Source: Marinomonas sp. MED121 (GTDB lineage: Bacteria; Pseudomonadota; Gammaproteobacteria; Pseudomonadales; Marinomonadaceae). Taken from it: 64,000 nt of DNA. This document shows, one piece after another, positions 28,637-38,484 of the stretch. Each line of letters starts with the position of its first letter. Positions within the stretch are counted from its first letter, which is position 1. The position numbers and the translations under genes are program-made. The notes below the pieces were generated by a model. That model was not told the origin of the DNA and ran no database searches. It saw only the letters and a program-made list of their open reading frames with translations. The stretch is from the NCBI RefSeq assembly GCF_000153025.1, contig NZ_CH672429.1:482544-546543 (forward strand), in the 5' to 3' direction.

Positions 28637-30154
28637 TTATTCAGATTCTTCGGTACAGGTATAGCTTTTAACCAATCCGTCTTTTCCCCAAGATTCTAAT
28701 CTGACATCAAAACCCCATAGTCGTCTAAAGTGTTTAAGCACTTCAACGGTATCTTCGTTTAAAGGACGGTCACCATTCATTGTGTGCTTTAATACCAGGC
28801 TCCTATCTCCCAGAATATTGACTTTTTGCACCTGTATATTTGGCTCTCGATAACTCAGATTATATTGCTGAGCAAGCCTATCCCTAAGCAAACGATAACC
28901 TTCATCATTATGAATTTCTTTTACTTCAACAAAAGGATCTAACACATCATTTTCAAGGCCGAAGAAACGGAAGTCTCGCATTAACTTTGGCGATAGAAAC
29001 TGCAAAATAAAACTCTCATCTTTGAAGTTACGCATAGCAAAGTCCAGCACTTCAAGCCAAGGTTTATCAACATAATCCGGGAACCAATCTCTGTCTTCTT
29101 GGGTTGGGTTTTCACAAATACGTTTAATATCATTGTACATAGCAAACCCTAACGCATAAGGGTTAATGCCCGAGTAATATTGAGAATCAAACGCAGGCTG
29201 GTAAACCACATTCGTATGAGATTGAAGGAACTCAAGAATAAAACCGTCTTCAACTAAGCCTTTATCATAAAGGCTATTAACCAAGGTATAATGCCAAAAT
29301 GAAGCCCAACCTTCGTTCATTACTTGGGTTTGTCTTTGCGGATAGAAGTATTGCGCCATTTTTCTCACTATTCTTACCAGCTCTCGCTGCCAAGGTTTTA
29401 ATAATGGCGCATGTTTTTCGAGAAAATATAAGAGGTTTTCTTGCGGCTCACTTGGAAATGACTCCCTCATATCCTCATCCGCATCGGATTTATCTAATTT
29501 AGGAATGGTTCGCCAAAGATCATTTACCTGTTGCTGAAGTTGGTGCTCCCTTTCTGTCACCCTCGCTTTTTCTTCTTCGGCTGATAATGGCACGGGACGC
29601 TTGTACCTATCTACGCCAAAGTTCATCAAGGCATGACAAGAGTCTAATGTGAGCTCTACGTCTTCGATACCATATTTTTCCTCACACTCTTGAACGTATT
29701 TTTTAGCAAATACAAGATAATCTATGATGGCTGTTGCATCTGTCCAAGTTTTAAATAGGTAGTTACCTTTAAAGAAAGAATTGTGACCATAACAGGCATG
29801 GGCAATGACCAAGGCCTGCATCATCATATTATTTTCTTCCATTAAATATGCGATGCAAGGAGACGAATTAATCACTATCTCATAAGCGAGCCCCATACGC
29901 CCACGCTTATAATTCTGCTCTACGTCTAGAAACTGCTTACCATAGGACCAATGATGGTAACCCAAAGGCATACCAACAGACGCATAAGCATCCATCATTT
30001 GTTCAGAGCTGATGACCTCGATTTGATTAGGATAAGTATCCAACCCAAACTCAGCCGCTATTTTGCCAATTTCTTTGTCATAGGTTTCTATTAATTCAAA
30101 TGTCCAATCAGATCCTGTTGACAAGAAATTTCGCTTAGTTTTTGCTTGATTCAT
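28637..30154 (-). CDS. ycgB: SpoVR family protein (YcgB)
   Basis: A 505-residue protein of the SpoVR family, named for a Bacillus spore-cortex mutant but widespread in proteobacteria without spores. Recognisable parts are '[23 protein letters not shown]', '[13 protein letters not shown]', '[11 protein letters not shown]' and '[13 protein letters not shown]'. The His-rich motifs suggest a metal site, but the activity is unknown. The start overlaps the end of the yeaH gene by 20 nt, making a prkA-yeaH-spoVR operon linked in E. coli to nutrient-stress and stationary phase. Confidence 0.94.
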   Translation of the reverse strand: MNQAKTKRNFLSTGSDWTFELIETYDKEIGKIAAEFGLDTYPNQIEVISSEQMMDAYASVGMPLGYHHWSYGKQFLDVEQNYKRGRMGLAYEIVINSSPCIAYLMEENNMMMQALVIAHACYGHNSFFKGNYLFKTWTDATAIIDYLVFAKKYVQECEEKYGIEDVELTLDSCHALMNFGVDRYKRPVPLSAEEEKARVTEREHQLQQQVNDLWRTIPKLDKSDADEDMRESFPSEPQENLLYFLEKHAPLLKPWQRELVRIVRKMAQYFYPQRQTQVMNEGWASFWHYTLVNSLYDKGLVEDGFILEFLQSHTNVVYQPAFDSQYYSGINPYALGFAMYNDIKRICENPTQEDRDWFPDYVDKPWLEVLDFAMRNFKDESFILQFLSPKLMRDFRFFGLENDVLDPFVEVKEIHNDEGYRLLRDRLAQQYNLSYREPNIQVQKVNILGDRSLVLKHTMNGDRPLNEDTVEVLKHFRRLWGFDVRLESWGKDGLVKSYTCTEESE

Positions 30155-31433
30155 GCAACCTCCTTTGGAACAAATCTCTAAATACGGGATAAATATCAGT
30201 TAAGTCAGTGATGTGTCTCATAGAGAAATAGCTTGGATGAATACTTTGAACTTGCTCATAGGCATACCATAAGCTTTGGTGGTTACGAGGTGTAATTTCT
30301 ATATAAGTGAAATATTGAACCTGATCGATAATAGATTCTTCTATAATTTTACGGCATGTTTCTGAGTCATCATCCCAGTTATCACCATCTGATGCTTGTG
30401 CTGCATAAATGTTCCAAGCACTCGATGGGTATCTATCTTGAATTATTTTATCCATTAATTTAAGCGCGCTAGAAACTATGGTTCCCCCGGTTTCTCTTGA
30501 ATAAAAGAACTCTTCTTCATTCACTTCCTTTGCACTGGTGTGATGACGTATAAACACCACTTCAATTTTTTCATAATTTCGACGCAAGAATAGATACAGC
30601 AAAATATAAAAGCGTTTAGCGATATTTTTCGTTTCTTGAGTCATGGACCCAGAGACATCCATAATACAGAACATAACCGCCTGACTACTTGGTTTTGGCT
30701 CTTTTACATGATGGTTATATCTAAGGTCATAGCTATCTAAAAAAGGGGTCTTCTCAATACGCTGACGCAATTGCTCAGCTTGTGCTAATAACTCTTGGAG
30801 CAGTTTTTCATCTTTTAAGGCCGTTTCAGCTTGTTCAATCTCTTCAATCTGCTCTTCTACTTCCTCAAGCATTCTTCTTGCCCCTTTGCTCATCACAATA
30901 CGTCTTGCTTGTGCATTACGCATAGAACGAACAATATTGAGCTTAGAGGGTGTACCGTCAGATACAATACCCGCATGCTTTAATGAAAACTCCTTGATTT
31001 CTTTTAGCTCTTTTTGCAAGAGATTAGGCAACTCTAAGTCTTCAAACACATAGTCTAAAAATTCTTCTTGGGAAATTTGGAAAACAAAATCATCTTCCCC
31101 CTCCCCTTGATCACTCGCGTCTCCTGACCCACTCCCCTGTCCGCCACCACTTGGTGGTTTAGGTATGCGGTCCCCAGTATTGAACTCCTTGTTACCAGGA
31201 TGAACAATTGAGCCAGTGCCTCCTTGTCCGTGTCCAAAAGAAGGCTCATGAATATCTTGTTGTGGGATGGTAATTTGCTCACCACGATTAAGGTCTTTAA
31301 TGCTTCTTTCATTAACCGCTTCTTCAACCGCTTTTTTAATATGCTTTTGATAACGGCGTAAAAAACGTTGTCGATTAACACTACTTTTGTGCTTTCCATT
31401 CAGGCGGCGGTCAATTATATAAGACATGGGCAC
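30135..31433 (-). CDS. yeaH: YeaH/YhbH family VWA-domain protein (DUF444)
   Basis: A 432-residue partner of the PrkA kinase. The N-terminus '[30 protein letters not shown]' is the family signature. A Gly-rich linker follows at about 85-115 ('[20 protein letters not shown]'). The second half is a von Willebrand A domain with the metal-binding 'MDVSGSM'. It is co-transcribed with the upstream kinase (about 100-bp gap containing two hairpins) and overlaps spoVR. Confidence 0.93.
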   Translation of the reverse strand: MPMSYIIDRRLNGKHKSSVNRQRFLRRYQKHIKKAVEEAVNERSIKDLNRGEQITIPQQDIHEPSFGHGQGGTGSIVHPGNKEFNTGDRIPKPPSGGGQGSGSGDASDQGEGEDDFVFQISQEEFLDYVFEDLELPNLLQKELKEIKEFSLKHAGIVSDGTPSKLNIVRSMRNAQARRIVMSKGARRMLEEVEEQIEEIEQAETALKDEKLLQELLAQAEQLRQRIEKTPFLDSYDLRYNHHVKEPKPSSQAVMFCIMDVSGSMTQETKNIAKRFYILLYLFLRRNYEKIEVVFIRHHTSAKEVNEEEFFYSRETGGTIVSSALKLMDKIIQDRYPSSAWNIYAAQASDGDNWDDDSETCRKIIEESIIDQVQYFTYIEITPRNHQSLWYAYEQVQSIHPSYFSMRHITDLTDIYPVFRDLFQRRLHESSKN

Positions 31434-31456
31434 ACCTCCTATGCAGCTTAAAGAAG

Positions 31457-31525
31457 AGGTATTGATATCTAACCAATACCTTGAATAGGCTTACAACACC
31501 CACTTTAAAAAGAAGGTGCTGTAAG
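31457..31525 (-). other. Two hairpins between prkA and yeaH
   Basis: CTTACA-CACC with GGTG-TGTAAG (31490-31525) is followed by AGGTATTG with CAATACCT (31457-31482). They may attenuate or process the transcript and set the kinase-to-partner ratio. Confidence 0.5.
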
Positions 31526-31532
31526 GTTTTCT

Positions 31533-33455
31533 TTACTGAGATTTACGCACTCTTAAATACCATTCTGACAATAGTCTTACCTGCTTCTCTGTATACCCTC
31601 GTTTAACCATACGTTTAACAAATTCGTTATGTTTGGTTTTATCTTCCGTTGATGATTTAGCGCTGAAAGAGATAACAGGTAATAAATCCTCAGTATTTGA
31701 GAACATTTTACGTTCAATCACTATCCTAAGTTTTTCATAACTTAACCAGGAAGGGTTTTTACCGTTGTAATTGGCTCTCGCTCTTAAAACAAAGTTAACC
31801 ACCTCATTCCTAAAGTCCTTCGGATTACTAATACCGGCTGGTTTCTCAATTTTTTCCAGCTCATCATTGATCGAAGCTCTATCTAAAATGTCTCCTGTTT
31901 CAGGGTCTCTATATTCTTGGTCTTGAATCCAAAAATCAGCATAGGTTACATATCGATCAAATATATTTTGCCCATATTCTGAATAAGACTCTAAATATGC
32001 GGTTTGAATTTCTTTACCGATAAATTCGACATACCTAGGAGCTAAGTATTCTTTAAGGCCTCTTAGATATCTATCATGACGCTCTTGATCAAACTGTTCT
32101 TGATCGATTTGTTGCTCAAGGACATACATAAGATGCACAGGATTGGCTGCCACTTCGATCGGATCAAAGTTAAACACCTTAGATAAAATTTTGAAGGCAA
32201 AGCGAGTTGATAGCCCATCCATTCCTTCATCAACACCTGCAGCGTCTTTATATTCTTGAAGAGACTTAGCTTTAGGATCCACATCCTTTAATGACTCGCC
32301 ATCATAAATTCGCATTTTTGAATAAACAGAAGAATTTTCAGGCTCTTTGACCCGTGATAGCACGGTAAATTGAGCAAGCATTTTTAAGGTATCAGGAGCA
32401 CATGGTGCTGATTTTAGAGAGCTATGCTCAAGTAGTTTTTGATAGATACTCATCTCTTCTGAGACTCGAGTACAATAAGGTACTTTCACCGTATAAACCC
32501 GGTCGATAAAAGCTTCGTTAGTTTTATTGTTTTTAAAGGTTTGCCACTCAGATTCGTTAGAGTGAGCTAAGATGATGCCATCAAAGGGAATACCGCCTAG
32601 CCCTTCCGTACCATTGTAGTTACCTTCTTGGGTAGCAGTTAATAGAGGATGCAGCACTTTAATTGGTGCTTTAAACATCTCAACAAACTCCATGATACCT
32701 CTATTTCCTCGACATAAACCACCTGAAAAACTATAAGCATCCGCATCATTTTGCTCAAAGAACTCAAGCTTACGAATATCCACCTTACCCACTAACGCAG
32801 AAATATCTTGGTTATTCTCATCACCAGGTTCGGTTTTCGAGATCGCAACTTGCTGTAAAATGGAAGGGTAAACCTTAACAACTTTAAACTGACTAATATC
32901 ACCATTAAACTCAGTCAAACGCTTTGTTGCCCAAGGAGACATAGAGCCTTTAAGGTATCGTTTTGGAATACCATATACTTCGCTTAATATATCGCCGTCT
33001 TCCCTGACATCAAATACTGATAAAGGCGATTCAAAAACAGGAGACCCTTTTATCGCGTAAAAAGGCACACTTTGCATAAGCTCTTTTAGTTTTTCAGCAA
33101 GAGAAGATTTACCACCGCCAACAGGCCCTAATAAATACAACACTTGTTTTGATTCTTCCAAGCCCTGTGATGCATGTGTTAAAAAAGCAACGATTCTCTC
33201 TATCGCTTCTTCCATGCCATAAAAAGATTCAAAGCTTGGATACTGTTTAATTAATTTATTGGAAAAAATACGGCTCAGCCTTGGTTCCTTAGACGTATCT
33301 ATGATTTTAGGCTCGCCAATCGCTTTTAGCAGGCGCTCAGCAGGCGTTGCGTACGCACCAACATCCGTTTTACATAGGTTCAAGTATTCGTCTAATGACA
33401 TCTCTTCGTCTTGCTGAGCATCATAACGAGATTGAACATGGTCAAATATACTCAT
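31533..33455 (-). CDS. yeaG: PrkA-type serine protein kinase (YeaG)
   Basis: A 640-residue AAA+ protein with a C-terminal Hanks-like kinase-related domain. The N-terminus 'MSIFDHVQSRYDAQQDEEMSLDEYL' and 'PRLSRIFSNKLIKQYPSFESFYGMEEAIE' match E. coli YeaG (644 residues). Walker A is 'GPVGGGKSSLAEK'. ATG 33455 has AGGGGA 8 nt upstream; the TTG at 33476 would add seven unmatched residues. It heads the kinase-VWA-SpoVR operon, known for roles in sustained nitrogen starvation and acid response. Confidence 0.95.
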   Translation of the reverse strand: MSIFDHVQSRYDAQQDEEMSLDEYLNLCKTDVGAYATPAERLLKAIGEPKIIDTSKEPRLSRIFSNKLIKQYPSFESFYGMEEAIERIVAFLTHASQGLEESKQVLYLLGPVGGGKSSLAEKLKELMQSVPFYAIKGSPVFESPLSVFDVREDGDILSEVYGIPKRYLKGSMSPWATKRLTEFNGDISQFKVVKVYPSILQQVAISKTEPGDENNQDISALVGKVDIRKLEFFEQNDADAYSFSGGLCRGNRGIMEFVEMFKAPIKVLHPLLTATQEGNYNGTEGLGGIPFDGIILAHSNESEWQTFKNNKTNEAFIDRVYTVKVPYCTRVSEEMSIYQKLLEHSSLKSAPCAPDTLKMLAQFTVLSRVKEPENSSVYSKMRIYDGESLKDVDPKAKSLQEYKDAAGVDEGMDGLSTRFAFKILSKVFNFDPIEVAANPVHLMYVLEQQIDQEQFDQERHDRYLRGLKEYLAPRYVEFIGKEIQTAYLESYSEYGQNIFDRYVTYADFWIQDQEYRDPETGDILDRASINDELEKIEKPAGISNPKDFRNEVVNFVLRARANYNGKNPSWLSYEKLRIVIERKMFSNTEDLLPVISFSAKSSTEDKTKHNEFVKRMVKRGYTEKQVRLLSEWYLRVRKSQ

Positions 33456-33619
33456 GCTTTTGTCCCCTATAATCAAAATTAATCTTTACCCATTATTGGT
33501 AAAGTTTTTGTTGATTCCATAACTAAGGTTTAGCACAGTCCAAAACTTCGGCAAGTCTATTAACAAATTGATGCAAAAAGAATAATGTTAGATATCAGCA
33601 TTCTATTGAGAAACTAAGT

Positions 33620-34225
33620 ATGATTTTTGAGTTCGAAAAAATGTCGCCAAATCAGCGCTATCATTTAATCACCCAAACCGTATTACCAAGGCCTATCGCA
33701 TGGATATTAACCGCTAATGAAAAAGACAGCTTTAACCTAGCGCCTTTTTCCTATTTTGCGGCACTCAGCTCTGAACCCACTTTAGTGGTGGTATCGATAG
33801 GAAACAAAGAAAAACACCTAGAAAAAGACACAAAAGCAAATTTATTGAGAGAAAAGGAATGCGTATTGCATATTCCAAGTTCAAGTAATGCTGAAGATGT
33901 TAATACAAGTGCAGCAACTCTTGAGTATGGTAAGTCAGAAGTAAGTGAACAAGGTTTAGCTCTCACACCTTTTAGTCAAAACTTACCTAGATTAACAGAC
34001 ACAAAAGTGGCCATGCATTGTCGTTTATATGATGTTCATCAATTAAGCGATGCACAAAGCGCCTGTTACCTTGAAGTCATCAGTGTTCATGTTGAAGACT
34101 CTCTAATCAATGAGTCTGAAGGTAGATATTACATTGATAGCTTAGGCTTATCGCCTTTAAGTCGTTTAGGTAGCGCTGACTATGGCATTTTAAATGAGAA
34201 GCTAACCCTAAAAAGACCCAGCTAA
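33620..34225 (+). CDS. Flavin-reductase-like FMN-binding protein
   Basis: A 201-residue protein of the flavin reductase-like/split-barrel family. 'LPRPIAWILTANEKDSFNLAPFSYFAALSSEPTLVVVSIG' is the FMN-binding core and 'YLEVISVHVEDSL' the later strand. Family members reduce flavins with NAD(P)H or carry FMN for partner oxygenases. No partner is next to it. It is followed after 26 nt by the four-domain gene, in the same direction, so co-transcription is likely. Confidence 0.85.
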   Translation: MIFEFEKMSPNQRYHLITQTVLPRPIAWILTANEKDSFNLAPFSYFAALSSEPTLVVVSIGNKEKHLEKDTKANLLREKECVLHIPSSSNAEDVNTSAATLEYGKSEVSEQGLALTPFSQNLPRLTDTKVAMHCRLYDVHQLSDAQSACYLEVISVHVEDSLINESEGRYYIDSLGLSPLSRLGSADYGILNEKLTLKRPS

Positions 34226-34251
34226 ATCAAGTCATAAGAAGAGGAAGTCGT

Positions 34252-36876
34252 GTGAATTTAACCAGGCAAATAAAACAACTGCCCTTTATTGAAAAAGCAG
34301 CCCCTGAAGTCATTAGTAGCTTAATTCAGGTTGCAGATATTATTGAGTTAGAAAAAGATGACTATCTAGTAAAGCAGTTTGATATTGGAAAGCACCTTTA
34401 TTTTCTACTTTCAGGAGAACTCGGTACCCTCATTCCCCTTAAAGAGAATAATGTCGAGCACAATATTGGCACAGTAAAGATCAAAAACACCCCTATTGGT
34501 TGGTCTGCTTTTCGGTCACCCGCACGTTACACCACGACTTATATCGCCCATAAAAAGACACAACTTCTAAGGTTACCTATTCAACCTTTGACGACATTAA
34601 TTAATCAGAACCCAGAATTCGGTAATGATATCTTGTCTTTTATCTATACATCTTGCTTACCCGTTTTAGAAGAAGTGCAGAACCAGACCCGTCCCTTCTT
34701 TTCTAACGAAAGCTTAGCTTTCGATGAAACCCGCCCGTTAGAAGTCACCAGTTGTCGTAACTATTCAACACAAGAAGCATTTGAACTGATTAAATCAAGC
34801 GCATTCTTTGAAGGCTTTAACCAGCAGGAAAAGCGAATTTTCAGCAAATCAGTTAGCTATTTTCTGGTAAACCAGGGCGATATTATCAGCCAACAAGAAA
34901 AAGCATCCGATGGCTTATATTTGCTAATTCAAGGTAAGGTCATCGTGAGCTACCAGACGAATAAAGGCCGCACTCTAACCACACGAACTATTTCAAGAAA
35001 AGGGACCGTACTCAGCTGGACTGCACCAAATCAGAACATAAATAACAGAACATCGATTATTGCATCACGTGATAGCAGTATTTTATATATCTCTCAGGAA
35101 AAACTAGATAACTTATTAGCCTTATCGCCCAAAATTAAACATAAATTTTGGTATCGCTTAATCTGGTTAGTGGGAACCCATTTGCTCGCAGCTAGAATGA
35201 GGCTGTTATCACAAACACTGAACAACGAAGTCACTGCTGTAAGCAATGTCATTGCTCAAAATGCCGCTCTACTTTCTGTTAGTTCGCCCTTATATAAGAT
35301 CAGTGAACTACTCAAAAGCCAAATCACAACCAATGAAGCCTTTGGTTTAATTTATAAGAGCCTTCACTTTGGTAATGCTTTAGAAAAAACCATTGCGGGC
35401 ATGTGCCTTGATATATTAAAAGACGTACAAAGAGAAAATGGTTTCTACTTACAGTTACAAAAAGCCTATGACAGAGTGAATGGGTTAGATGTTGATACAC
35501 CCAAAACAGATATACGCCGAGAAAATGCACAAAGATTCAAACAGGCCTTTGAGAAGGTACCCTATGTTATCAAAGGGTTAGAAAACTTGCCGAAAAAAGC
35601 AGGTAGCCTTTTTATTTATAACCATCTCGCGAATGCCGCAAGCACAACCTTGCCCAATGGTTTTAATTTCCCCTTAGATGCTCAATTTATTAGTGCCTTA
35701 ATCATTGATAATCAATATGGTGTCACCGGCTTGAGGGTAGTCGGTCGAAGTAACAAAAATGAATACTGGCGAGATGATTACTATCAAAAATTTGGTCACA
35801 TTTTTGTCGATAGCTGGGAGTCATTAGGACAAGACGAAGCTTCATATGAATCTTTCTTAAATGATGCAACGAGTGTTATTAATGATGATATTCCGTTATT
35901 GATATCACCAGAAGGGGCACGTTTTACTACAGAAGAATCGCCATCTATTTTTGGTGAATCCGCTTTTACTTTAACTCAATCGAGTAAATTAGATGAAGAG
36001 CCTTGGATAGTGCCTATTGCTGTTGCCAACTTTGATAAGCGAGTTGACCATACAATTTATTCGGTTGTCATTAAGCCCGCCTTTAAATTATCAGATAGGG
36101 TAAATCTCAAACGTAAAGACAGCCTAACCAAGTTTTTGAAAAAATATCAAAACGAATTCAAGGGCTATGTTAATGAGGCAAGACAACTGGCGAGAGATAT
36201 TGCCATTACGCCGTCATTAAGTCACCAGCCGGGTTATCGCTCAAACATGTTGAAATTAAATCAGGTTGAAGCCGAATTTGAATCTGATGTTAGAGCATTA
36301 GAAAGCCAACTCGCTCAAATCACAAATAAGAATCAAGCAGCGGCATTTTATGGCTCCTCAACGTTCAAGTTGTGGGAGAATATGCAGCACGCTTTAGGCC
36401 ATATAAATACCGTCAACCTAGGCTTTGGTGGCGCGACACTTGAGGCTTGCGTTTACTACTTTGAACGACTCGTGGTAGCACAACAGCCTAAATCGCTTGT
36501 GCTATATCTGGCTGATAATGATATTGGTAATAGGCAAAGTTATAACCAAATTGCTGAGCACTATATCCAACTTCTGGAAAAAATTGACCAACACTTTACT
36601 GACTTACCTGTCGCTATCGTTAGCGTTAAACCAAGTCCAGCAAGAATGCATCATCAACAAGAGATAATTAAGGTCAATAAACTATTAGAAAGACTCGCTT
36701 TTACCAGGCCAAATACCGCCTTTATTGATATTTACAGCGCTTTTTTTAATAAAGATAAAAAGTTAAAAACCACACTTTTTTGCGATGATGAATTACACTT
36801 AAATGAGAAGGGCTACGCACTCATTAGCCAATGCATTTTAGCATTTGAGAACTTTATTTTTCATAAAAAAACATGA
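34252..36876 (+). CDS. Four-domain protein: two cNMP-binding-like domains, acyltransferase-like domain, SGNH hydrolase
   Basis: An 874-residue cytoplasmic protein. Residues about 5-130 and 175-305 are Crp-like beta-roll domains ('GKHLYFLLSGELGTLIP', 'DGLYLLIQGKVIVSY'). Neither has the full cAMP phosphate cassette. Residues about 430-640 resemble PlsC-type glycerolipid acyltransferases: 'IYNHLANAAS' (His458, but no Asp at +5) and 'SPEGAR' at 552-557. The C-terminal domain (about 690-870) is an intact SGNH esterase: 'GSST' with Ser703, 'GFGGAT' (724-729), 'ADND' with Asn756, and 'DELHL' with Asp846/His849. The start is GTG 34252 with AGAGGA upstream. Lipid remodelling controlled by a ligand is my inference. 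I know no named family with this whole architecture. Confidence 0.75.
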   Translation: MNLTRQIKQLPFIEKAAPEVISSLIQVADIIELEKDDYLVKQFDIGKHLYFLLSGELGTLIPLKENNVEHNIGTVKIKNTPIGWSAFRSPARYTTTYIAHKKTQLLRLPIQPLTTLINQNPEFGNDILSFIYTSCLPVLEEVQNQTRPFFSNESLAFDETRPLEVTSCRNYSTQEAFELIKSSAFFEGFNQQEKRIFSKSVSYFLVNQGDIISQQEKASDGLYLLIQGKVIVSYQTNKGRTLTTRTISRKGTVLSWTAPNQNINNRTSIIASRDSSILYISQEKLDNLLALSPKIKHKFWYRLIWLVGTHLLAARMRLLSQTLNNEVTAVSNVIAQNAALLSVSSPLYKISELLKSQITTNEAFGLIYKSLHFGNALEKTIAGMCLDILKDVQRENGFYLQLQKAYDRVNGLDVDTPKTDIRRENAQRFKQAFEKVPYVIKGLENLPKKAGSLFIYNHLANAASTTLPNGFNFPLDAQFISALIIDNQYGVTGLRVVGRSNKNEYWRDDYYQKFGHIFVDSWESLGQDEASYESFLNDATSVINDDIPLLISPEGARFTTEESPSIFGESAFTLTQSSKLDEEPWIVPIAVANFDKRVDHTIYSVVIKPAFKLSDRVNLKRKDSLTKFLKKYQNEFKGYVNEARQLARDIAITPSLSHQPGYRSNMLKLNQVEAEFESDVRALESQLAQITNKNQAAAFYGSSTFKLWENMQHALGHINTVNLGFGGATLEACVYYFERLVVAQQPKSLVLYLADNDIGNRQSYNQIAEHYIQLLEKIDQHFTDLPVAIVSVKPSPARMHHQQEIIKVNKLLERLAFTRPNTAFIDIYSAFFNKDKKLKTTLFCDDELHLNEKGYALISQCILAFENFIFHKKT

Positions 36877-37029
36877 TTTACATTGATATTCTCGATATAT
36901 AAATCAATGCGTTATGAAATTTATCAAAAATTGAATTTAACTATAATTGTATTGTTTGTATCTTCTACTCACTATATTCTTTGAAGAATATTGAAGTGGT
37001 AATTTATATACAACTATTTGGAAAACACC

Positions 37030-37962
37030 ATGTCTGAAACAAAATTTCGCCTTGTTACCCGAAGTGACTTCGATGGTTTAGTTTGTGCCGTCTTGTTAAA
37101 AGATCTTGATATTATCGATGACATTTTATTCGTTCATCCTAAAGACATGCAGGACGGTAAAATAGACATTAGTGAGAATGACATCACGACTAACTTGCCT
37201 TATGTTGCAGGGTGTCACCTTGCTTTCGACCATCACTTAAGTGAAACCGTGAGGAATGATGCCGACATCAAAAATCACATTATTGACCCCGAAGCGCCCT
37301 CTGCAGCCAGAGTCGTTTATGACTATTATGGTGGCCTTGATAAGTTTCCAACTATTTCAGTTGATATGATGGAAGCCGTTGATAAAGGCGACTCAGCGCA
37401 ATTCTCAGAAGAAGAAATTATCAACCCTAAAGATTGGGTATTATTAAATTTCATTATGGATGCACGTACTGGCCTTGGCCGTTTTCGTGACTTTCGTATC
37501 TCAAACTATCAGCTCATGATGACCTTAATCGATTATTGTAAAAACCATACTATCGAACAAATTCTAGAGCTAGAGGATGTTAAAGAAAGGGTGGAACTTT
37601 ACCATCAGCATGATGAACAAGCTAAAGCGCAAATTCGCCGTTGTGCCACCAAACACGACAATTTAGTCGTTCTCGATCTACTTGATGAAGAGGTTATCTA
37701 CGCCACAAACCGCTTTATCATTTATGCCCTATTCCCTAACTGTAATATCTCCATCCATAAAGTATGGGGGCTTAAAAAGCAGAATACCGTATTTGCTATA
37801 GGTAAATCGATTCTAGATAAAAGCGCTAAAACAAATGTCGGAGAACTTTGCTTATCTTACAATGGTGGCGGACATATGAATGCTGGCACCTGTCAGGTAG
37901 CCAACGAAGACGCCGATAATGCTCTAAAAGATATTATTAGCCGTATCAACCAAGACGGTTAA
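37030..37962 (+). CDS. DHH-family phosphoesterase
   Basis: A 310-residue protein with the DHH phosphoesterase fold: 'TRSDFDGLVCAVLLKD' (motif I Asp pair), 'LAFDHHLSE' (DHH motif) and a C-terminal DHHA1-like 'YNGGGHMNAGTC'. The superfamily includes exopolyphosphatases, nanoRNases and cyclic-dinucleotide phosphodiesterases; the substrate is not evident. ATG 37030 has GGA 9 nt upstream and was preferred over TTG 37018. A TATAAT lies at 36942-36947. Confidence 0.8.
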   Translation: MSETKFRLVTRSDFDGLVCAVLLKDLDIIDDILFVHPKDMQDGKIDISENDITTNLPYVAGCHLAFDHHLSETVRNDADIKNHIIDPEAPSAARVVYDYYGGLDKFPTISVDMMEAVDKGDSAQFSEEEIINPKDWVLLNFIMDARTGLGRFRDFRISNYQLMMTLIDYCKNHTIEQILELEDVKERVELYHQHDEQAKAQIRRCATKHDNLVVLDLLDEEVIYATNRFIIYALFPNCNISIHKVWGLKKQNTVFAIGKSILDKSAKTNVGELCLSYNGGGHMNAGTCQVANEDADNALKDIISRINQDG

Positions 37963-37975
37963 GTCATTCCTTATT

Positions 37976-38016
37976 GAATAGAAGGCCCTACTCAGAGAAT
38001 AATAGCCTTCTATTCT
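37976..38016 (+). terminator. Terminator after the DHH gene
   Basis: GAATAGAAGGC pairs with GCCTTCTATTC around a long loop, followed by TTACTAAATATTT. It lies between convergent genes. Confidence 0.65.
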
Positions 38017-38052
38017 TACTAAATATTTAACCTAACGTCTAAGGGTTGAGAA

Positions 38053-38466
38053 CTATCTGGGGATTGGAAAATGAGCAACCTGAATATAAGCCTCTAAACA
38101 ATCAACTATAGACTCATACCCCTTACCGGCTTCATTTTTGAGAAAATAGCCTGCCACATGTTTTTCAAAACTAAGAAGTACATCTTGTTCTGATTTTGAG
38201 GTAGTTAAAACAAACACGATACTGTGTTTGAACTTATCAAATTCTCTTAAGTAAGCTAGAAACTCTAAGCCATCCATTGATGGCATATTCAAATCTAATA
38301 AAATAATAAAAGGAAACGGGATTGCATTAGCTTTCATTAAAGCTAACGCTTCTTTTCCACTTTTTGCCCTTATTATTTCATTTTGCATATGGCGTTTCTT
38401 AAAACATCTTTGGATTCCGATGACATCTACATCATCATCTTCAATTAATAGGATACTAACATCCAT
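38053..38466 (-). CDS. Single-domain response regulator (Rcp1-like)
   Basis: A 137-residue CheY-like receiver without an output domain. The acidic pocket 'LIEDDDVDVIGIQRCF' and the phosphoacceptor Asp in 'FIILLDLNMPSMDGLEFL' are intact, as is the switch Thr/Ser in 'VFVLTTSKSEQDV' and the Lys in 'YFLKNEAG'. This Rcp1-like type usually pairs with a neighbouring histidine kinase; here the kinase gene is 18 nt upstream in the same transcript. Confidence 0.9.
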   Translation of the reverse strand: MDVSILLIEDDDVDVIGIQRCFKKRHMQNEIIRAKSGKEALALMKANAIPFPFIILLDLNMPSMDGLEFLAYLREFDKFKHSIVFVLTTSKSEQDVLLSFEKHVAGYFLKNEAGKGYESIVDCLEAYIQVAHFPIPR

Positions 38467-38484
38467 TTTAGATTTCCTTATTCA

